This document shows, piece after piece, positions 36,970 to 45,525 of a stretch of DNA of 64,000 nucleotides. The stretch lies in NCBI GenBank assembly GCA_018052705.1, contig JAGPMW010000005.1:1-64000 (forward strand), written 5' to 3'. The DNA comes from Selenomonas sp. (GTDB taxonomy: Bacteria > Bacillota > Negativicutes > Selenomonadales > Selenomonadaceae). Under the pieces are notes generated by a model, which was not told the DNA's origin, did not search any database, and saw only the letters and a list, made by a program, of their open reading frames with translations. How positions within the stretch are numbered: the stretch's first letter is position 1; each line of letters opens with the position of its first letter. A program made the translations under genes and the position numbers.

Positions 36970-37002
36970 AAGAAAGGCCTTCCCGCCGGAAGGCCTTTCC
37001 AT
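36970..37002 (-). terminator. Hairpin between hfq and dut
   Basis: GGAAAGGCCTTCC and GGAAGGCCTTTC flank a short GGCG loop, with a T-rich tail (TTTCTTCT) on the minus strand. A perfect GC stem, moderate T-run; partial readthrough into dut-rarA is likely. Confidence 0.65.
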
Positions 37003-37008
37003 GTACGC

Positions 37009-37263
37009 TCAATTCTCTTTTTCTTCACGTTTATCCGGGCCAAAGATACCACCGACTTCACGAGCCGGAGTAATGGTAGATATCGCATGCTTATAAACCA
37101 TCTGTTGTTTTCCCTGGACCTCCAGCACCACCGTGAAATTATCAAAGCCTCTGACGCTTCCCTTAATCTGGAAGCCATTCATCAGATGAATCGTAACCGC
37201 AACATTTTCCTTGCGGACCTGGTTCAGGAAACTATCCTGCAGATTGATTATTTTTGCCGGCAT
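37009..37263 (-). CDS. hfq: RNA chaperone Hfq
   Basis: 84 residues. Sm1 motif [48 protein letters not shown] and Sm2 motif [12 protein letters not shown] are intact; the tail is short and charged. It forms a hexamer that binds poly-U ends of small RNAs. The ATG at 37263 follows GGAGGG. It lies downstream of miaA, as in many bacteria. The paired candidate small RNAs at 6.1-6.4 kb would be natural clients (inference). Confidence 0.97.
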   Translation of the reverse strand: MPAKIINLQDSFLNQVRKENVAVTIHLMNGFQIKGSVRGFDNFTVVLEVQGKQQMVYKHAISTITPAREVGGIFGPDKREEKEN

Positions 37264-37302
37264 AAAGAGTCCCTCCATGTATCACAATATGTATAATATA
37301 TT

Positions 37303-38253
37303 CTATTTCATCCGGAAAAATCCTGCCACATCAGTAAAAACCTTTGCGGTAAGTTCCCCTTCAGGCATTTCATCGACCATATACCAATGAATATATGGCA
37401 TCCGACGATACCAGGTCAGCTGCCGCTTGGCAAAATGACGAGTCGACTTTTGGATCAACTCCACTGCTTCTTCACGAGATATTTCTCCAGCCAGCCAGCC
37501 AGCCGTTTCCTTATAGCCAATCCCCTTCATTGCCTGCATATCACGAGTCACACCATGAGCCAGCAAATGCCGAACTTCATCGGCAAGACCATTCGCAAAC
37601 ATTTGCAGCACCCGCTGATCGATCCGCTCGTAAAGTGACTGCCGCTCACGATTCAGCCCAATTACAAAAACATCATAGCACAGACTATCCGCATCATTTC
37701 CCTGCTTAGCCTGTGAAATCTGTTCCCCACTAAAATGAGCCACCTCAAGAGCGCGAATTACGCGTCGAAAATCGTTGACATGCAGCCGGGCCGCTGCAAC
37801 AGGATCAATCTGAGCCAGCAACCCATGAACGTAATCACGGCCTCGGCTGCGCCCCAATTCCTCAAGCTGCCGCCGATATGACACATCAGCGGTAGTTTCA
37901 TTGAACTGATATCCCTCCAGCAGAGCCTTAACATAAAGCCCTGTACCACCGGCCAGAATTGGAATCCGGCCTTCGGCATTGATTTGATGAATAATTGGAC
38001 GGGCCTGCTCAACAAACTCCGTGACATTAAACGCAGCCGATGGCTCCAGGATATCCACCAGATGATGAACCACCCCCTGCCGCTCTGCCGGTGTCGGCTT
38101 GGCTGAACCAATATCAAACCCCCGATAAACGAGCATCGAATCGCCAGACAGTATCTCTGAGCGCAGCCGTTTCGCGAGTTCAATCGACAACGCAGTCTTG
38201 CCAACAGCAGTCGGACCGAGGATGACAATCAGTTTTTCTCTGCCTGCCGTCAT
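37303..38253 (-). CDS. miaA: tRNA dimethylallyltransferase
   Basis: 316 residues. P-loop VILGPTAVGKTALSIELAKRL, SGDSMLVYRGFDIGSAKP, then the AGGTGLYVKALL and QAMKGIGYKE motifs. It adds dimethylallyl to A37 of tRNAs reading UNN codons, including the two tRNA-Cys in this window. The start shares a base with the preceding stop (TGATG). Confidence 0.97.
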   Translation of the reverse strand: MTAGREKLIVILGPTAVGKTALSIELAKRLRSEILSGDSMLVYRGFDIGSAKPTPAERQGVVHHLVDILEPSAAFNVTEFVEQARPIIHQINAEGRIPILAGGTGLYVKALLEGYQFNETTADVSYRRQLEELGRSRGRDYVHGLLAQIDPVAAARLHVNDFRRVIRALEVAHFSGEQISQAKQGNDADSLCYDVFVIGLNRERQSLYERIDQRVLQMFANGLADEVRHLLAHGVTRDMQAMKGIGYKETAGWLAGEISREEAVELIQKSTRHFAKRQLTWYRRMPYIHWYMVDEMPEGELTAKVFTDVAGFFRMK

Positions 38254-38930
38254 CAGTCCAGCTCAATCGTTGCCGCCGGCTCCACAATATGAACCTCTGC
38301 GCGGGACATTGCTTCCGTAAGTTCTTTATAATGACGAACATCCTGATTGATTACCGGCCAGGTATTATAGTGGACAGGAATAACGTGACGGGCATTGAGC
38401 CATTGGGCTGCCAGCGCAGCATCTTCAAGCCCCATCGTATAGTTATCGCCAATCGGCAGGATAGCATAATCAATCTCATCCTTGCGGCCAATAAGCTGCA
38501 TATCTCCAAACAAAGCGGTATCGCCAGCGAAATAAATCTGTAAACCACCAATATACACAACATAGCCACAAGCAATACCGCCAGCTACACCTGAGCTGTG
38601 TTTAGCCATCGTCATACGAACCTTACCAAACGGCAAATGCAGCGACCCGCCAAGGTTCATCGGATGCTGCCGCAGCCCCGGTACACGCTCCTCACAAAGG
38701 CGCAATACTTCAGGTGTGCTGACCAGTTCTGCCCCGTTGCGGCCCGCAATCTCCGGGGCATCCCCCAGATGATCGCTATGTGCATGAGAGATCAGAATGA
38801 AATCGCAATCGACCTCTTCTGCCTTGATTGCAGCTTTCGGATTTCCTGTCAAAAATGGATCCACCAGTACCTTATAATGTCCATCATCCAACAGAAAACA
38901 GGAATGTCCGTAATATGTGAAATTTACCAT
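38253..38930 (-). CDS. UPF0173 metal-dependent hydrolase (metallo-beta-lactamase fold)
   Basis: 225 residues. Metal motif FILISHAHSDHLGDAPEIA, with further His/Asp in MTMAKHSSGVAGGIACGYV, YFAGDTALFGDM and ARHVIPVHYNTWPVI. The start FTYYGHSCFLLDDG is the family opening. The substrate is unknown. ATG at 38930 chosen because AAGGAG is 10 bases upstream; the GTG at 38939 is too close to it. First gene of the miaA-hfq group. Confidence 0.9.
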   Translation of the reverse strand: MVNFTYYGHSCFLLDDGHYKVLVDPFLTGNPKAAIKAEEVDCDFILISHAHSDHLGDAPEIAGRNGAELVSTPEVLRLCEERVPGLRQHPMNLGGSLHLPFGKVRMTMAKHSSGVAGGIACGYVVYIGGLQIYFAGDTALFGDMQLIGRKDEIDYAILPIGDNYTMGLEDAALAAQWLNARHVIPVHYNTWPVINQDVRHYKELTEAMSRAEVHIVEPAATIELD

Positions 38931-39071
38931 AGCTTTCACGCTCCTTCTTGGTTGCCCCTTCTTTTTTTACGTGCTATGCTATAAGCACTATAAATATTAT
39001 ATCACAATTGTAGGATTCATTGTCACACCCTACATATTTTTCATGGCTATCTAACCGGAATCGAGGTCTCT

Positions 39072-39779
39072 ATGAACGTATCCCAATTAGATTTTCCTCA
39101 GCTTACTATCCGTTTGACAAACCCTCTCAGTCAAAGGCCCCAGCTCCTCGTTACTGGTGGCAGAGCACCGTCTCCTCAGTGGTTGAAAACGCTGCGTCCT
39201 CACTGCAGTAGTTTTTGGGCAGCTGACCACGGAATTGATGCCTGCTACGCAGCTGGACTGCCGCCAGACCACTGGATCGGTGACGGTGACAGTGTCAGTA
39301 CAGCTGCTCGCCAATGGATGACCGAACTGCGCATTCCAGTAAGGCCTTTGCCAACAGATAAGGATTTTACCGATACACAGATTGCCCTGACGGCTATGAC
39401 TGCCGATCCCAACGAAGGGCTGATCATTACCGGTGCGTTCGGGGGCCGCTTCGATCATCTCTACAGCACCCTGTTCGACTGTTCAGCCCGGGCTGTTCCC
39501 TGCTTTCTGATTGACGAACAGGAAGCAGTATTTTACGTAAAAGCCGATGCGCCCCTGGCACTTACCTGTCATAAACGCCCCAAAGCACTTTCCCTAATTC
39601 CTTTTACACGAACCTGTGATGGTGTCACGATCAACAATGTCCGCTGGACACCTGACTCCACCCTTCGTCAGGCATTTCCTAATGCAATCAGCAACGAAGT
39701 GCTCGATCAGCAGCAACCGGTATGTATCAGTATTACCAGCGGCATCCTGGGTATCTATCTCTACTGGGGCCAAGGCTGA
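39072..39779 (+). CDS. thiN: Thiamine diphosphokinase
   Basis: 235 residues. TPK motifs ADHGIDACYAAGLPPDHWIGDGDSV, PTDKDFTDTQIALTAM and GAFGGRFDH, with a C-terminal beta domain. It makes thiamine diphosphate from thiamine and ATP. It is divergent from UPF0173 and convergent with the methyltransferase gene 13 bases later; a hairpin (GGCTGAAA/TTTCAGCT, 39775-39799) spans the gap. Confidence 0.9.
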   Translation: MNVSQLDFPQLTIRLTNPLSQRPQLLVTGGRAPSPQWLKTLRPHCSSFWAADHGIDACYAAGLPPDHWIGDGDSVSTAARQWMTELRIPVRPLPTDKDFTDTQIALTAMTADPNEGLIITGAFGGRFDHLYSTLFDCSARAVPCFLIDEQEAVFYVKADAPLALTCHKRPKALSLIPFTRTCDGVTINNVRWTPDSTLRQAFPNAISNEVLDQQQPVCISITSGILGIYLYWGQG

Positions 39780-39792
39780 AATGCCTTAGGTT

Positions 39793-40599
39793 TCAGCTGA
39801 ATTGCCGCTGACGCACGGCCTCGTAGAGAACAATGGCAGCTGACATTCCGACGTTTAACGATTCTGCCTGTCCATACATGGGAATATAGGTCTTTACTGC
39901 AGATTGCAGCAGCTTGGCTGAAACGCCATTGCCCTCATTGCCAAACACGACCGCGCATTTCTGCGTAAAATCCTGCTCAAAGTGTGGCCGGGCCGTCTCG
40001 TCGAGCGCTGTAGCGTATAGCTTTAACTCACGCGTTGTCGCAAAATCCTGCAGTTCTTCCAGCGACACCTCGTCACATACAGGCAAATGGAACAGACTCC
40101 CCATCGCCGCCCGCACGGTTTTTTCGCCAAATACATCCACCGCGCCTTTCATGAGGATGACTGCATCTGCACCAACTGAATCCGCCGTCCGAATAATAGT
40201 CCCGGCATTGCCCGGGTCCTGAACTCCATCCAAAATGACATAAAGCCCATTCTCTGCTGCCGGCAATTCTGCCAGGCAGCTTTTTTTTTGCTCCATGACC
40301 AGCAGTATTCCCTGAGGTGTATCGGTAGCACTAACCTTCCGGTATAATGTATCAGGCACTTCATAAAGCGGACATTCCTGCCGTTCAAGCTGGTCCAGCA
40401 GATCTGAGCCACGGCTTTGCCGTGCCATTTCTGCGGTATACAATGCATAGCGCAGCCCCCAGCCTGATCCAGCGGCCATCTCAGCCAATCGTATCCCTTC
40501 AGCCAGAAACAAGCCTTCCCTGGTTCGATGTTTACGATTTGTCAGACTCGCTGCCAGTTTAATCTTCTTATTCGTCAGACTGTCAATCCGTTCCCGCAT
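39793..40599 (-). CDS. TrmH/SpoU-family rRNA methyltransferase
   Basis: 268 residues. An N-terminal substrate-binding domain is followed by SPOUT motifs LDGVQDPGNAGTIIRTADSVGAD, VVFGNEGNGVS and IPMYGQAESLNVGMSAAIVLYEAVRQR. These proteins 2'-O-methylate 23S rRNA or tRNA. The closest by eye are the YsgA/RlmB-like enzymes next to rplT in Firmicutes. GGAGG lies 7 bases before the ATG. Confidence 0.92.
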   Translation of the reverse strand: MRERIDSLTNKKIKLAASLTNRKHRTREGLFLAEGIRLAEMAAGSGWGLRYALYTAEMARQSRGSDLLDQLERQECPLYEVPDTLYRKVSATDTPQGILLVMEQKKSCLAELPAAENGLYVILDGVQDPGNAGTIIRTADSVGADAVILMKGAVDVFGEKTVRAAMGSLFHLPVCDEVSLEELQDFATTRELKLYATALDETARPHFEQDFTQKCAVVFGNEGNGVSAKLLQSAVKTYIPMYGQAESLNVGMSAAIVLYEAVRQRQFS

Positions 40600-40623
40600 A
40601 GCTGTGCCTCCATCCTTTATACA

Positions 40624-40662
40624 AGAAAAGGGTTTGATGGAATCAACAACTCCATCAAACCC
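40624..40662 (-). terminator. Terminator after rplT
   Basis: GGGTTTGATGGA and TCCATCAAACCC flank a 9-nt loop, followed by TTTTCTTG on the minus strand. It ends the thrS/infC cluster before the methyltransferase gene. Confidence 0.85.
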
Positions 40663-40680
40663 ACTTACCAGTCCTGTAGA

Positions 40681-41034
40681 TTACAGGTTCTCTTTTGCAA
40701 CAGCAACGAGCTGAGCAAATGCCTTCTCATCCGAGATGGCAAGGTCAGCCAGCATCTTGCGGTTAACCTCAACGCCAGCCTTCGTCAGGCCGCATACCAG
40801 ACGGCTGTAGGAAATGCCGTTGATACGTGCAGCAGCGTTGATACGTGCAATCCAAAGACGGCGGAAGTTGCCCGTCTTTGCACGACGATCACGACGTGCA
40901 TAATAGAGAGCCTTCATCAGGGTCTCGTTAGCTTTCTTAAACTGTTTGCTCTTGGAACCCTTGTAGCCCTTGGTGAGCTTCAGGATTTTCTTATGACGTC
41001 TATGTGCAGTCACGCCTACTTTTACTCTTGGCAT
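40681..41034 (-). CDS. rplT: 50S ribosomal protein L20
   Basis: 117 residues, basic. The N-terminal extension [37 protein letters not shown] is typical. In Firmicutes and gamma-proteobacteria L20 also represses its own operon by binding the infC leader. Third gene of infC-rpmI-rplT. Confidence 0.98.
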   Translation of the reverse strand: MPRVKVGVTAHRRHKKILKLTKGYKGSKSKQFKKANETLMKALYYARRDRRAKTGNFRRLWIARINAAARINGISYSRLVCGLTKAGVEVNRKMLADLAISDEKAFAQLVAVAKENL

Positions 41035-41083
41035 GGTTTCATCCTCCTAAAAAACAAGTAGTAGTCTCAAATCAATGTCGCAA

Positions 41084-41281
41084 TTAAGCGTACGGAAGCA
41101 TTCTCTTTACACGGCCGTAATCAGCGGACGTAGCAAGAGCAGCTTTACGCATATTACGTTTGCGTTTCGGTGATTTCTTCTCGAGAATATGGCTCTTAAA
41201 AGCCTTGTTACGTTTGAATTCACCACTACCCGTTACGGTAAAGCGTTTTGCAGCAGCTCTGCGAGTTTTAATCTTTGGCAT
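41084..41281 (-). CDS. rpmI: 50S ribosomal protein L35
   Basis: 65 residues: [33 protein letters not shown]. It overlaps the end of infC by 14 bases, the normal coupling in this operon. Confidence 0.98.
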   Translation of the reverse strand: MPKIKTRRAAAKRFTVTGSGEFKRNKAFKSHILEKKSPKRKRNMRKAALATSADYGRVKRMLPYA

Positions 41282-41849
41282 TACTGTTTTCCTCCTTAGT
41301 CTGAGTCATATCCGACATCTTTGGTTTCGATGCTTTCTGCACCTTCGGTGCAACAATCATCGTCATATTTTTTCCTTCAAGTTTGGCATTGCGCTCGATG
41401 GAAACCAAACCGCCCAGCTTCTCAGCTACACGGCTCAGCACCTCTTTGCCGAGTTCTGGATGAGAAAGCTCTCTTCCGCGGAACATGATAGTCACTTTGA
41501 CTTTATTTCCTTCTTCGACAAAGCGAAGAGCATTCTTCAACTTGACGTCAAAATCGTGTTGTTCAATATTCGGGCGAAGCTTGACTTCTTTAATGCTGAC
41601 TACTTTTTGTTTCTTTTTTGCTTCTTTCTCCCGTTTCTGCTGCTCGTATCTATACTTACCGAAATCCATGATACGGCAGACCGGCGGCTTTGCTTTTGGC
41701 GCAACCTCCACCAGATCAAGATGCTGTTCCTCCGCCATGTGAAGCGCCTCGCGGGTCAGCATAACGCCGAGCTGCTCACCAGTTGCGCTGGTTACACGCA
41801 CTTCACGGATGTGAATTTCTTCATTGATGCGTAACGAGTCTCTGCTAAT
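41268..41849 (-). CDS. infC: Translation initiation factor IF-3, predicted ATT start
   Basis: 193 residues. The N-domain begins [28 protein letters not shown]; the C-domain carries [19 protein letters not shown] and [16 protein letters not shown]. The only start placing the N-terminus correctly is ATT at 41849-41847, 8 bases after AGGAGGT. Rare initiation codons are a known feature of infC, used for autoregulation because IF-3 discriminates against them. No ATG, GTG or TTG is available at this site; upstream in-frame ATGs lie in the regulatory leader. Confidence 0.95.
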   Translation of the reverse strand: MSRDSLRINEEIHIREVRVTSATGEQLGVMLTREALHMAEEQHLDLVEVAPKAKPPVCRIMDFGKYRYEQQKREKEAKKKQKVVSIKEVKLRPNIEQHDFDVKLKNALRFVEEGNKVKVTIMFRGRELSHPELGKEVLSRVAEKLGGLVSIERNAKLEGKNMTMIVAPKVQKASKPKMSDMTQTKEENSNAKD

Positions 41850-41859
41850 AGTAGCACAC

Positions 41860-41992
41860 CTCCTGATAAAATATTCTCTATAAAACAAGAAAAGAGGCGG
41901 CATAAAACCACCTCTCAAAAACTCATGCTATAAACCATACTGATCTTTTTACCAGCAGGTGAGAAGCGGTGGCTCCTTCTTGTTCACGACTC
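41860..41992 (-). promoter_or_regulatory. infC/L20-type autoregulatory leader with attenuator
   Basis: Between the promoter and infC the RNA has a GTGAACAAGAAGGAGCCACC-type stretch with CGCTTCTCACC, as seen in L20-family leaders, then a terminator (GAGAGGTGG pairing with CCGCCTCTTTT, 41885-41915). The layout fits L20-dependent attenuation of infC-rpmI-rplT. Confidence 0.8.
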
Positions 41993-41996
41993 AGTT

Positions 41997-42025
41997 AGTA
42001 TAACATACCCCTATCCTCGTGTCAA
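41997..42025 (-). promoter_or_regulatory. Promoter of infC-rpmI-rplT
   Basis: Perfect TTGACA (42025-42020), 17-nt spacer, TATACT (42002-41997), just after the thrS stop codon. Confidence 0.85.
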
Positions 42026-42032
42026 CATGTTC

Positions 42033-43952
42033 TTAGTACTTTTCTTCCTTGCTGGCAACCTTCTGCTGCAGATACTCGATGAAAGCCTGTACACTCATCG
42101 TCTCGCTGTCCTTCTCACCATACTTGCGTACAGCCGCCGTCTGATCTGCGACTTCCTGGTCACCAACCACAAGCGTATACGGCGTTTTCTTTACCTGGCT
42201 CTCACGAATCTTATAGCCAACCTTCTCGTTACGATCATCGACTTCTACACGCAGTCCAAGATCGAACATCTTCTTCTTGAGCTCATAAGCATAGTCCGCA
42301 TGTTTGTCCGTTATCGGCAGAATGCGAACCTGTACTGGTGCAAACCAGGCCGGGAATGCACCGGCATAATTCTCGATCAAAATACCGATAAAACGTTCAA
42401 TTGAACCATATACTACACGGTGCAGCATAACTGGCCGATGTTTCTCGCCGTCTTCGCCAACATACGTGAGATCGAATTTCTCCGGCATCAGCATATCCAG
42501 CTGGATCGTACCGCACTGCCAGGTACGGCCGATAGAATCACGCAGATGGAAGTCAATCTTCGGGCCATAAAAAGCGCCATCACCTTCATTGACGATATAT
42601 TTCAGACCACGATGATCCAACGCATTGCGGAGTGCAGCCGTTGCCTTCTCCCATATCTCATCAGATCCCATCGAGTCATCTGGGCGCGTAGAAAGTTCAG
42701 CCGTATAAGACAGTCCGAACGTACTGTACACTTCATCGAAGAGGTCAATCGTATGCTGGATCTCTTCCTCAATCTGAGCCGGCGTCAAGAATAGATGAGC
42801 ATCATCCTGCGTAAAGTTACGAACCCGGAACAAGCCATGCAGCTCACCTGATTTCTCATGGCGATGCACAAGACCAAGCTCACCGAGACGAAGTGGGAGA
42901 TCACGATAGCTGTGCTGACGCGTCTTATAGACCAGCATGCCGCCTGGGCAGTTCATTGGCTTGACCGCATAATCTTCGCCATCAATTTTTGTGAAGTACA
43001 TATTCTCCGCATAATGTGCCCAGTGCCCGGACTGCTCCCAGAGCTTGCGGTTCATGATCATCGGCGTCATAATCTCCTGATAACCATAACGGCGATGAAC
43101 TTCACGCCAGTAGTTGATCAGTTCATTACGGACAATCATGCCATTCGGATGGAAGAATGGGAATCCAGGACCTTCCTCATGCAGGCTAAAGAGATCGAGC
43201 TCCTTGCCAAGTTTACGATGATCGCGCTTCTTGGCCTCTTCCAGCATATTGAGATACTCATCAAGATCCGTCTGCTTCTCAAAGGCCGTACCATAAATGC
43301 GCTGCAGCATCTTGTTATGCTCATCACCGCGCCAGTAAGCGCCGGCAATGCTCTGCAATTTGATGGCCTTGACCTTACCCGTTGAAAAGACATGCGGGCC
43401 GGCACAAAGATCCGTGAACTCACCCTGCGTATACAGTGAGATTGTCTCGTCCTCCGGCAGGTCATTAATAAGTTCAACCTTATAATTTTCGCCTTTCTCC
43501 GCAAACAGCTTCAAGGCTGCTGCCCGGCTGACTTCCTGACGCTCCAGCTTCAGGTTCTCCTTAACGATCTTCTTCATTTCTTTCTCGATATCCTGAAGAT
43601 CGGCCTCGCCAAGCTGCTTATCCATATCGATATCATAGTAGAATCCGTTCTCAATAGCTGGTCCGATAGCCAATTGCACATTATTGTCCTTGTAAAGACG
43701 TTTAACGGCCTGCGCCAGAATATGTGATGCCGTATGGCGTAAAGCCCAGCGCCCATCGGCGTCTTCAAAGGTCAGAAAATCTACAGCGCAGTCATGTTCG
43801 AGTATCGTCGTGAGATCTTTCGTCTCACCATCAACTTTTGCCGCTAAAACCTTTTTTGCCAGGCTGTTGCTGACCTGTTTCACAAAATCCAGGATGCTCG
43901 TACCTTCATTTACCTCACGAACAGAGCCATCTTTCATCGTAATCTTTAACAT
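42033..43952 (-). CDS. thrS: Threonyl-tRNA synthetase
   Basis: 639 residues: N-terminal TGS domain (about 1-62, MLKITMKDGSVREVNEGTSILDF), editing domain with HTASHILAQAVKRLY, class II catalytic core (MNCPGGMLVYK, HRHEKSGELHGLFRVRNFTQDDAHLF, YGSIERFIGILIENYAGAFPAWFAP) and anticodon-binding domain. ATG at 43952 has AGGAGGT upstream. Expression is under a threonine T-box. Confidence 0.98.
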   Translation of the reverse strand: MLKITMKDGSVREVNEGTSILDFVKQVSNSLAKKVLAAKVDGETKDLTTILEHDCAVDFLTFEDADGRWALRHTASHILAQAVKRLYKDNNVQLAIGPAIENGFYYDIDMDKQLGEADLQDIEKEMKKIVKENLKLERQEVSRAAALKLFAEKGENYKVELINDLPEDETISLYTQGEFTDLCAGPHVFSTGKVKAIKLQSIAGAYWRGDEHNKMLQRIYGTAFEKQTDLDEYLNMLEEAKKRDHRKLGKELDLFSLHEEGPGFPFFHPNGMIVRNELINYWREVHRRYGYQEIMTPMIMNRKLWEQSGHWAHYAENMYFTKIDGEDYAVKPMNCPGGMLVYKTRQHSYRDLPLRLGELGLVHRHEKSGELHGLFRVRNFTQDDAHLFLTPAQIEEEIQHTIDLFDEVYSTFGLSYTAELSTRPDDSMGSDEIWEKATAALRNALDHRGLKYIVNEGDGAFYGPKIDFHLRDSIGRTWQCGTIQLDMLMPEKFDLTYVGEDGEKHRPVMLHRVVYGSIERFIGILIENYAGAFPAWFAPVQVRILPITDKHADYAYELKKKMFDLGLRVEVDDRNEKVGYKIRESQVKKTPYTLVVGDQEVADQTAAVRKYGEKDSETMSVQAFIEYLQQKVASKEEKY

Positions 43953-44051
43953 GAAATTACCTCCTAAATTACCGGATACAGCAAACCGTATCCAGTCATA
44001 TACGCAACCATACCAATCATTCACCCATGGGCTTATTTCCTGGGGTCGCCT

Positions 44052-44318
44052 AATAAAATAAAGCTCCGTCCCAATAAAGGGACGAAGCTATAATTCGTGG
44101 TTCCACCCTGATTGCCATCCATCATCAATAGACGGCCACTCAGCTCTTGTTAACGGAAGAGAACTCCGTTCCAACTTACACACCGTTGTACGGCTTCAGC
44201 CAGACAGCTCCGAAGTGGTAGCTATAAGCACAATCTCAGGATACTCACACCAACATGCATCCTTCTCTTGGAGACGCTCACTTACAGTCATGTCTTCTTC
44301 AACGCTTTCGCTTGATAG
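44052..44318 (-). promoter_or_regulatory. T-box leader (threonine) upstream of thrS
   Basis: The T-box sequence AGGGTGGAACCACG is at 44109-44096, followed by a terminator (AGCTTCGTCCC/GGGACGGAGCT, 44062-44089, then TTTATTTT) that the T-box can open. In the 5' half, Stem I contains GCTACCACTT; the ACC at 44219-44217 is the likely specifier for tRNA-Thr. Uncharged tRNA-Thr would promote readthrough into thrS. Confidence 0.93.
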
Positions 44319-44323
44319 TCTTC

Positions 44324-44352
44324 ATTATAGAAGTCCTGTTTCTTTGTGTCAA
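44324..44352 (-). promoter_or_regulatory. Promoter of the T-box-thrS transcript
   Basis: Perfect TTGACA (44352-44347), 17-nt spacer, perfect TATAAT (44329-44324), about 7 bases before the T-box RNA start. Confidence 0.9.
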
Positions 44353-44362
44353 GCCATTTCTA

Positions 44363-44674
44363 TTATTTTTCTGCCAGCTCGCGTCCTGTAGAACGCGTCA
44401 GGACCGGAACTTGAATGTTTTGTCCCGCATAAATGCCACTGCCATCAGGGGCCAGTCCATTTACATCAATAATTGCCTGCTGAAGCTCAGCAGCCTGCGT
44501 TTCATCAGCCGTGTAGCGATGGGCCAGACTCCAGACACTATCATCATGCTCAATAACCACGATATCAAAGTTGCTGCTGTGAAGATAGCTATTAGTCAAA
44601 TGGAACGGCATAGCCATCATCACGAATAAAACGCTAACAACACCTGCTATAAGTCTCTTCTTCCACTGTTTCAT
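44363..44674 (-). CDS. YneA-like membrane-anchored LysM protein (putative SOS division inhibitor)
   Basis: 103 residues: a basic start (KQWKKR), a hydrophobic segment (residues about 9-24), then a LysM-type domain (FDIVVIEHDDSVWSLAHRY..INGLAPDGSGIYAGQNIQVPVL, about 40-95). Size and layout match B. subtilis YneA, which halts division during the SOS response. The ATG at 44674 follows AGAGGTG with 8-nt spacing. A TTGCGG-17-TAGAAT promoter with a perfect GAAC-N4-GTTC LexA box at its start point lies upstream. Identity with YneA is inferred from layout and regulation, not from clear sequence match. Confidence 0.72.
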   Translation of the reverse strand: MKQWKKRLIAGVVSVLFVMMAMPFHLTNSYLHSSNFDIVVIEHDDSVWSLAHRYTADETQAAELQQAIIDVNGLAPDGSGIYAGQNIQVPVLTRSTGRELAEK

Positions 44675-44750
44675 CTTCACTGCACCTCTCAACTATTGTC
44701 AAAAAAACGATTGCATCTCAGTAAAACATCTTCACAAAAGTATGTTCTGT

Positions 44751-44816
44751 GAACTTTTGTTCTTATTCTAGCATAGAACAGATATTCCCGCAATAGTTAT
44801 AGCGAACATTTTTTCG
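44751..44816. promoter_or_regulatory. Cluster of three LexA-like SOS boxes in a divergent promoter
   Basis: GAACTTTTGTTC at 44751-44762 is a perfect GAAC-N4-GTTC box. GAACAGATATTC at 44776-44787 and GAACATTTTTTC at 44804-44815 each have one mismatch, the last flanked by C and G as in CGAAC..TTCG. The first overlaps the start of the minus promoter, the second its spacer, and the third lies just upstream of the plus -35. Confidence 0.7.
44765..44793 (-). promoter_or_regulatory. Promoter of the LysM protein gene
   Basis: TTGCGG (44793-44788), 17-nt spacer, TAGAAT (44770-44765), immediately upstream of the perfect LexA box. Confidence 0.6.
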
Positions 44817-44817
44817 C

Positions 44818-44846
44818 TTGTCGGATATTTTTCTCTTTGCTACAAT
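44818..44846 (+). promoter_or_regulatory. Promoter of the two small plus-strand genes
   Basis: TTGTCG at 44818-44823, 17-nt spacer, TACAAT at 44841-44846. A one-mismatch LexA box ends 2-3 bases before the -35. Confidence 0.6.
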
Positions 44847-44878
44847 GATAACAACAGTTAATAGAAAGGATGTCCCTT

Positions 44879-45139
44879 ATGCAGATTTACGGTGCAGTGA
44901 TTGTCGAACAGGGCATTACCTTCGCCATCGTTTCCGTACGACAATCGTCAACGCTCTACACAACACGTCTTGTTCAGACCCGTCAGGAATTATCGCAGTT
45001 CTTTCCCAATATGCCTATCATCCTTATGAGTCAGGACAGCAATGGTACCCCGCACTACTATGGACGCAAAGATATCGTTGCCTTCCTCAAAACCATCCGC
45101 GTTGATCAGATTCCATGGAAAATTTATCACATCTATTAA
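44879..45139 (+). CDS. Small unknown protein, putative SOS-regulated
   Basis: 86 residues: MQIYGAVIVEQGITFAIVSV, then RQSSTLYTTRLVQTRQELSQFFPNMPIILM and a terminal VDQIPWKIYHIY. Family not recognised; mixed alpha/beta, no signal or membrane segment. GAAAGGA precedes the ATG by 8 bases. It is divergent from the LysM gene and shares its LexA-box promoter region. In Bacillus the gene beside yneA is a resolvase-type yneB, which this is not. Confidence 0.65.
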   Translation: MQIYGAVIVEQGITFAIVSVRQSSTLYTTRLVQTRQELSQFFPNMPIILMSQDSNGTPHYYGRKDIVAFLKTIRVDQIPWKIYHIY

Positions 45140-45228
45140 AAAGGCGGATACCATTACTCCGTCTGGCACTGCCCTGCTCGAGAAATGGATGCTCCCCTGC
45201 ACTGGTTCCCAGCCGGGATGAGTTCACC

Positions 45229-45471
45229 ATGAAGCTTTATCTGATCAATGATGCACACGATCCATTGGTTCGTAAATTATTCCATGAAGAGATTGAGCGG
45301 CATCAGGAAAAACATCAGTATCTAAAGCTCCGTTGGCAGCAGCTTTTTCAGAGTGACGAATATCGCCGCCAGCATTACGGGCATGCCTTAATCCTCGAGC
45401 AGGCGATTCAGCGCGAGCAGCAGCGTCTCAACTGGCTCAGACACGAATATGAAAATCTCCCGGCGCAATAA
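45229..45471 (+). CDS. Small charged helical protein of unknown function
   Basis: 80 residues, rich in H, Q, R and E: MKLYLINDAHDPLVRKLFHEEIERHQEKHQYLKLRWQQLF then a second helix LEQAIQREQQRLNWLRHEYENL. Predicted two-helix hairpin. It starts 90 bases after the previous gene with a modest GGGATGAG site and ends at the bidirectional terminator, so it is probably in the same transcript as the 86-residue gene. No family recognised. In Bacillus the third gene of the yneA group is ynzC, also a small helical protein, but the sequences are not obviously related. Confidence 0.6.
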   Translation: MKLYLINDAHDPLVRKLFHEEIERHQEKHQYLKLRWQQLFQSDEYRRQHYGHALILEQAIQREQQRLNWLRHEYENLPAQ

Positions 45472-45510
45472 AAAATCCCGTGACCAGCTATGGCCACGGG
45501 ATTTTTTATT
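45467..45510. terminator. Bidirectional terminator
   Basis: AATAAAAAATCCCGTG and its exact complement form a 16-bp stem (12-nt loop), T-rich on both strands, between the 80-residue gene and convergent glnA. Confidence 0.9.
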
Positions 45511-45525
45511 GCAGTACTGACTGCA

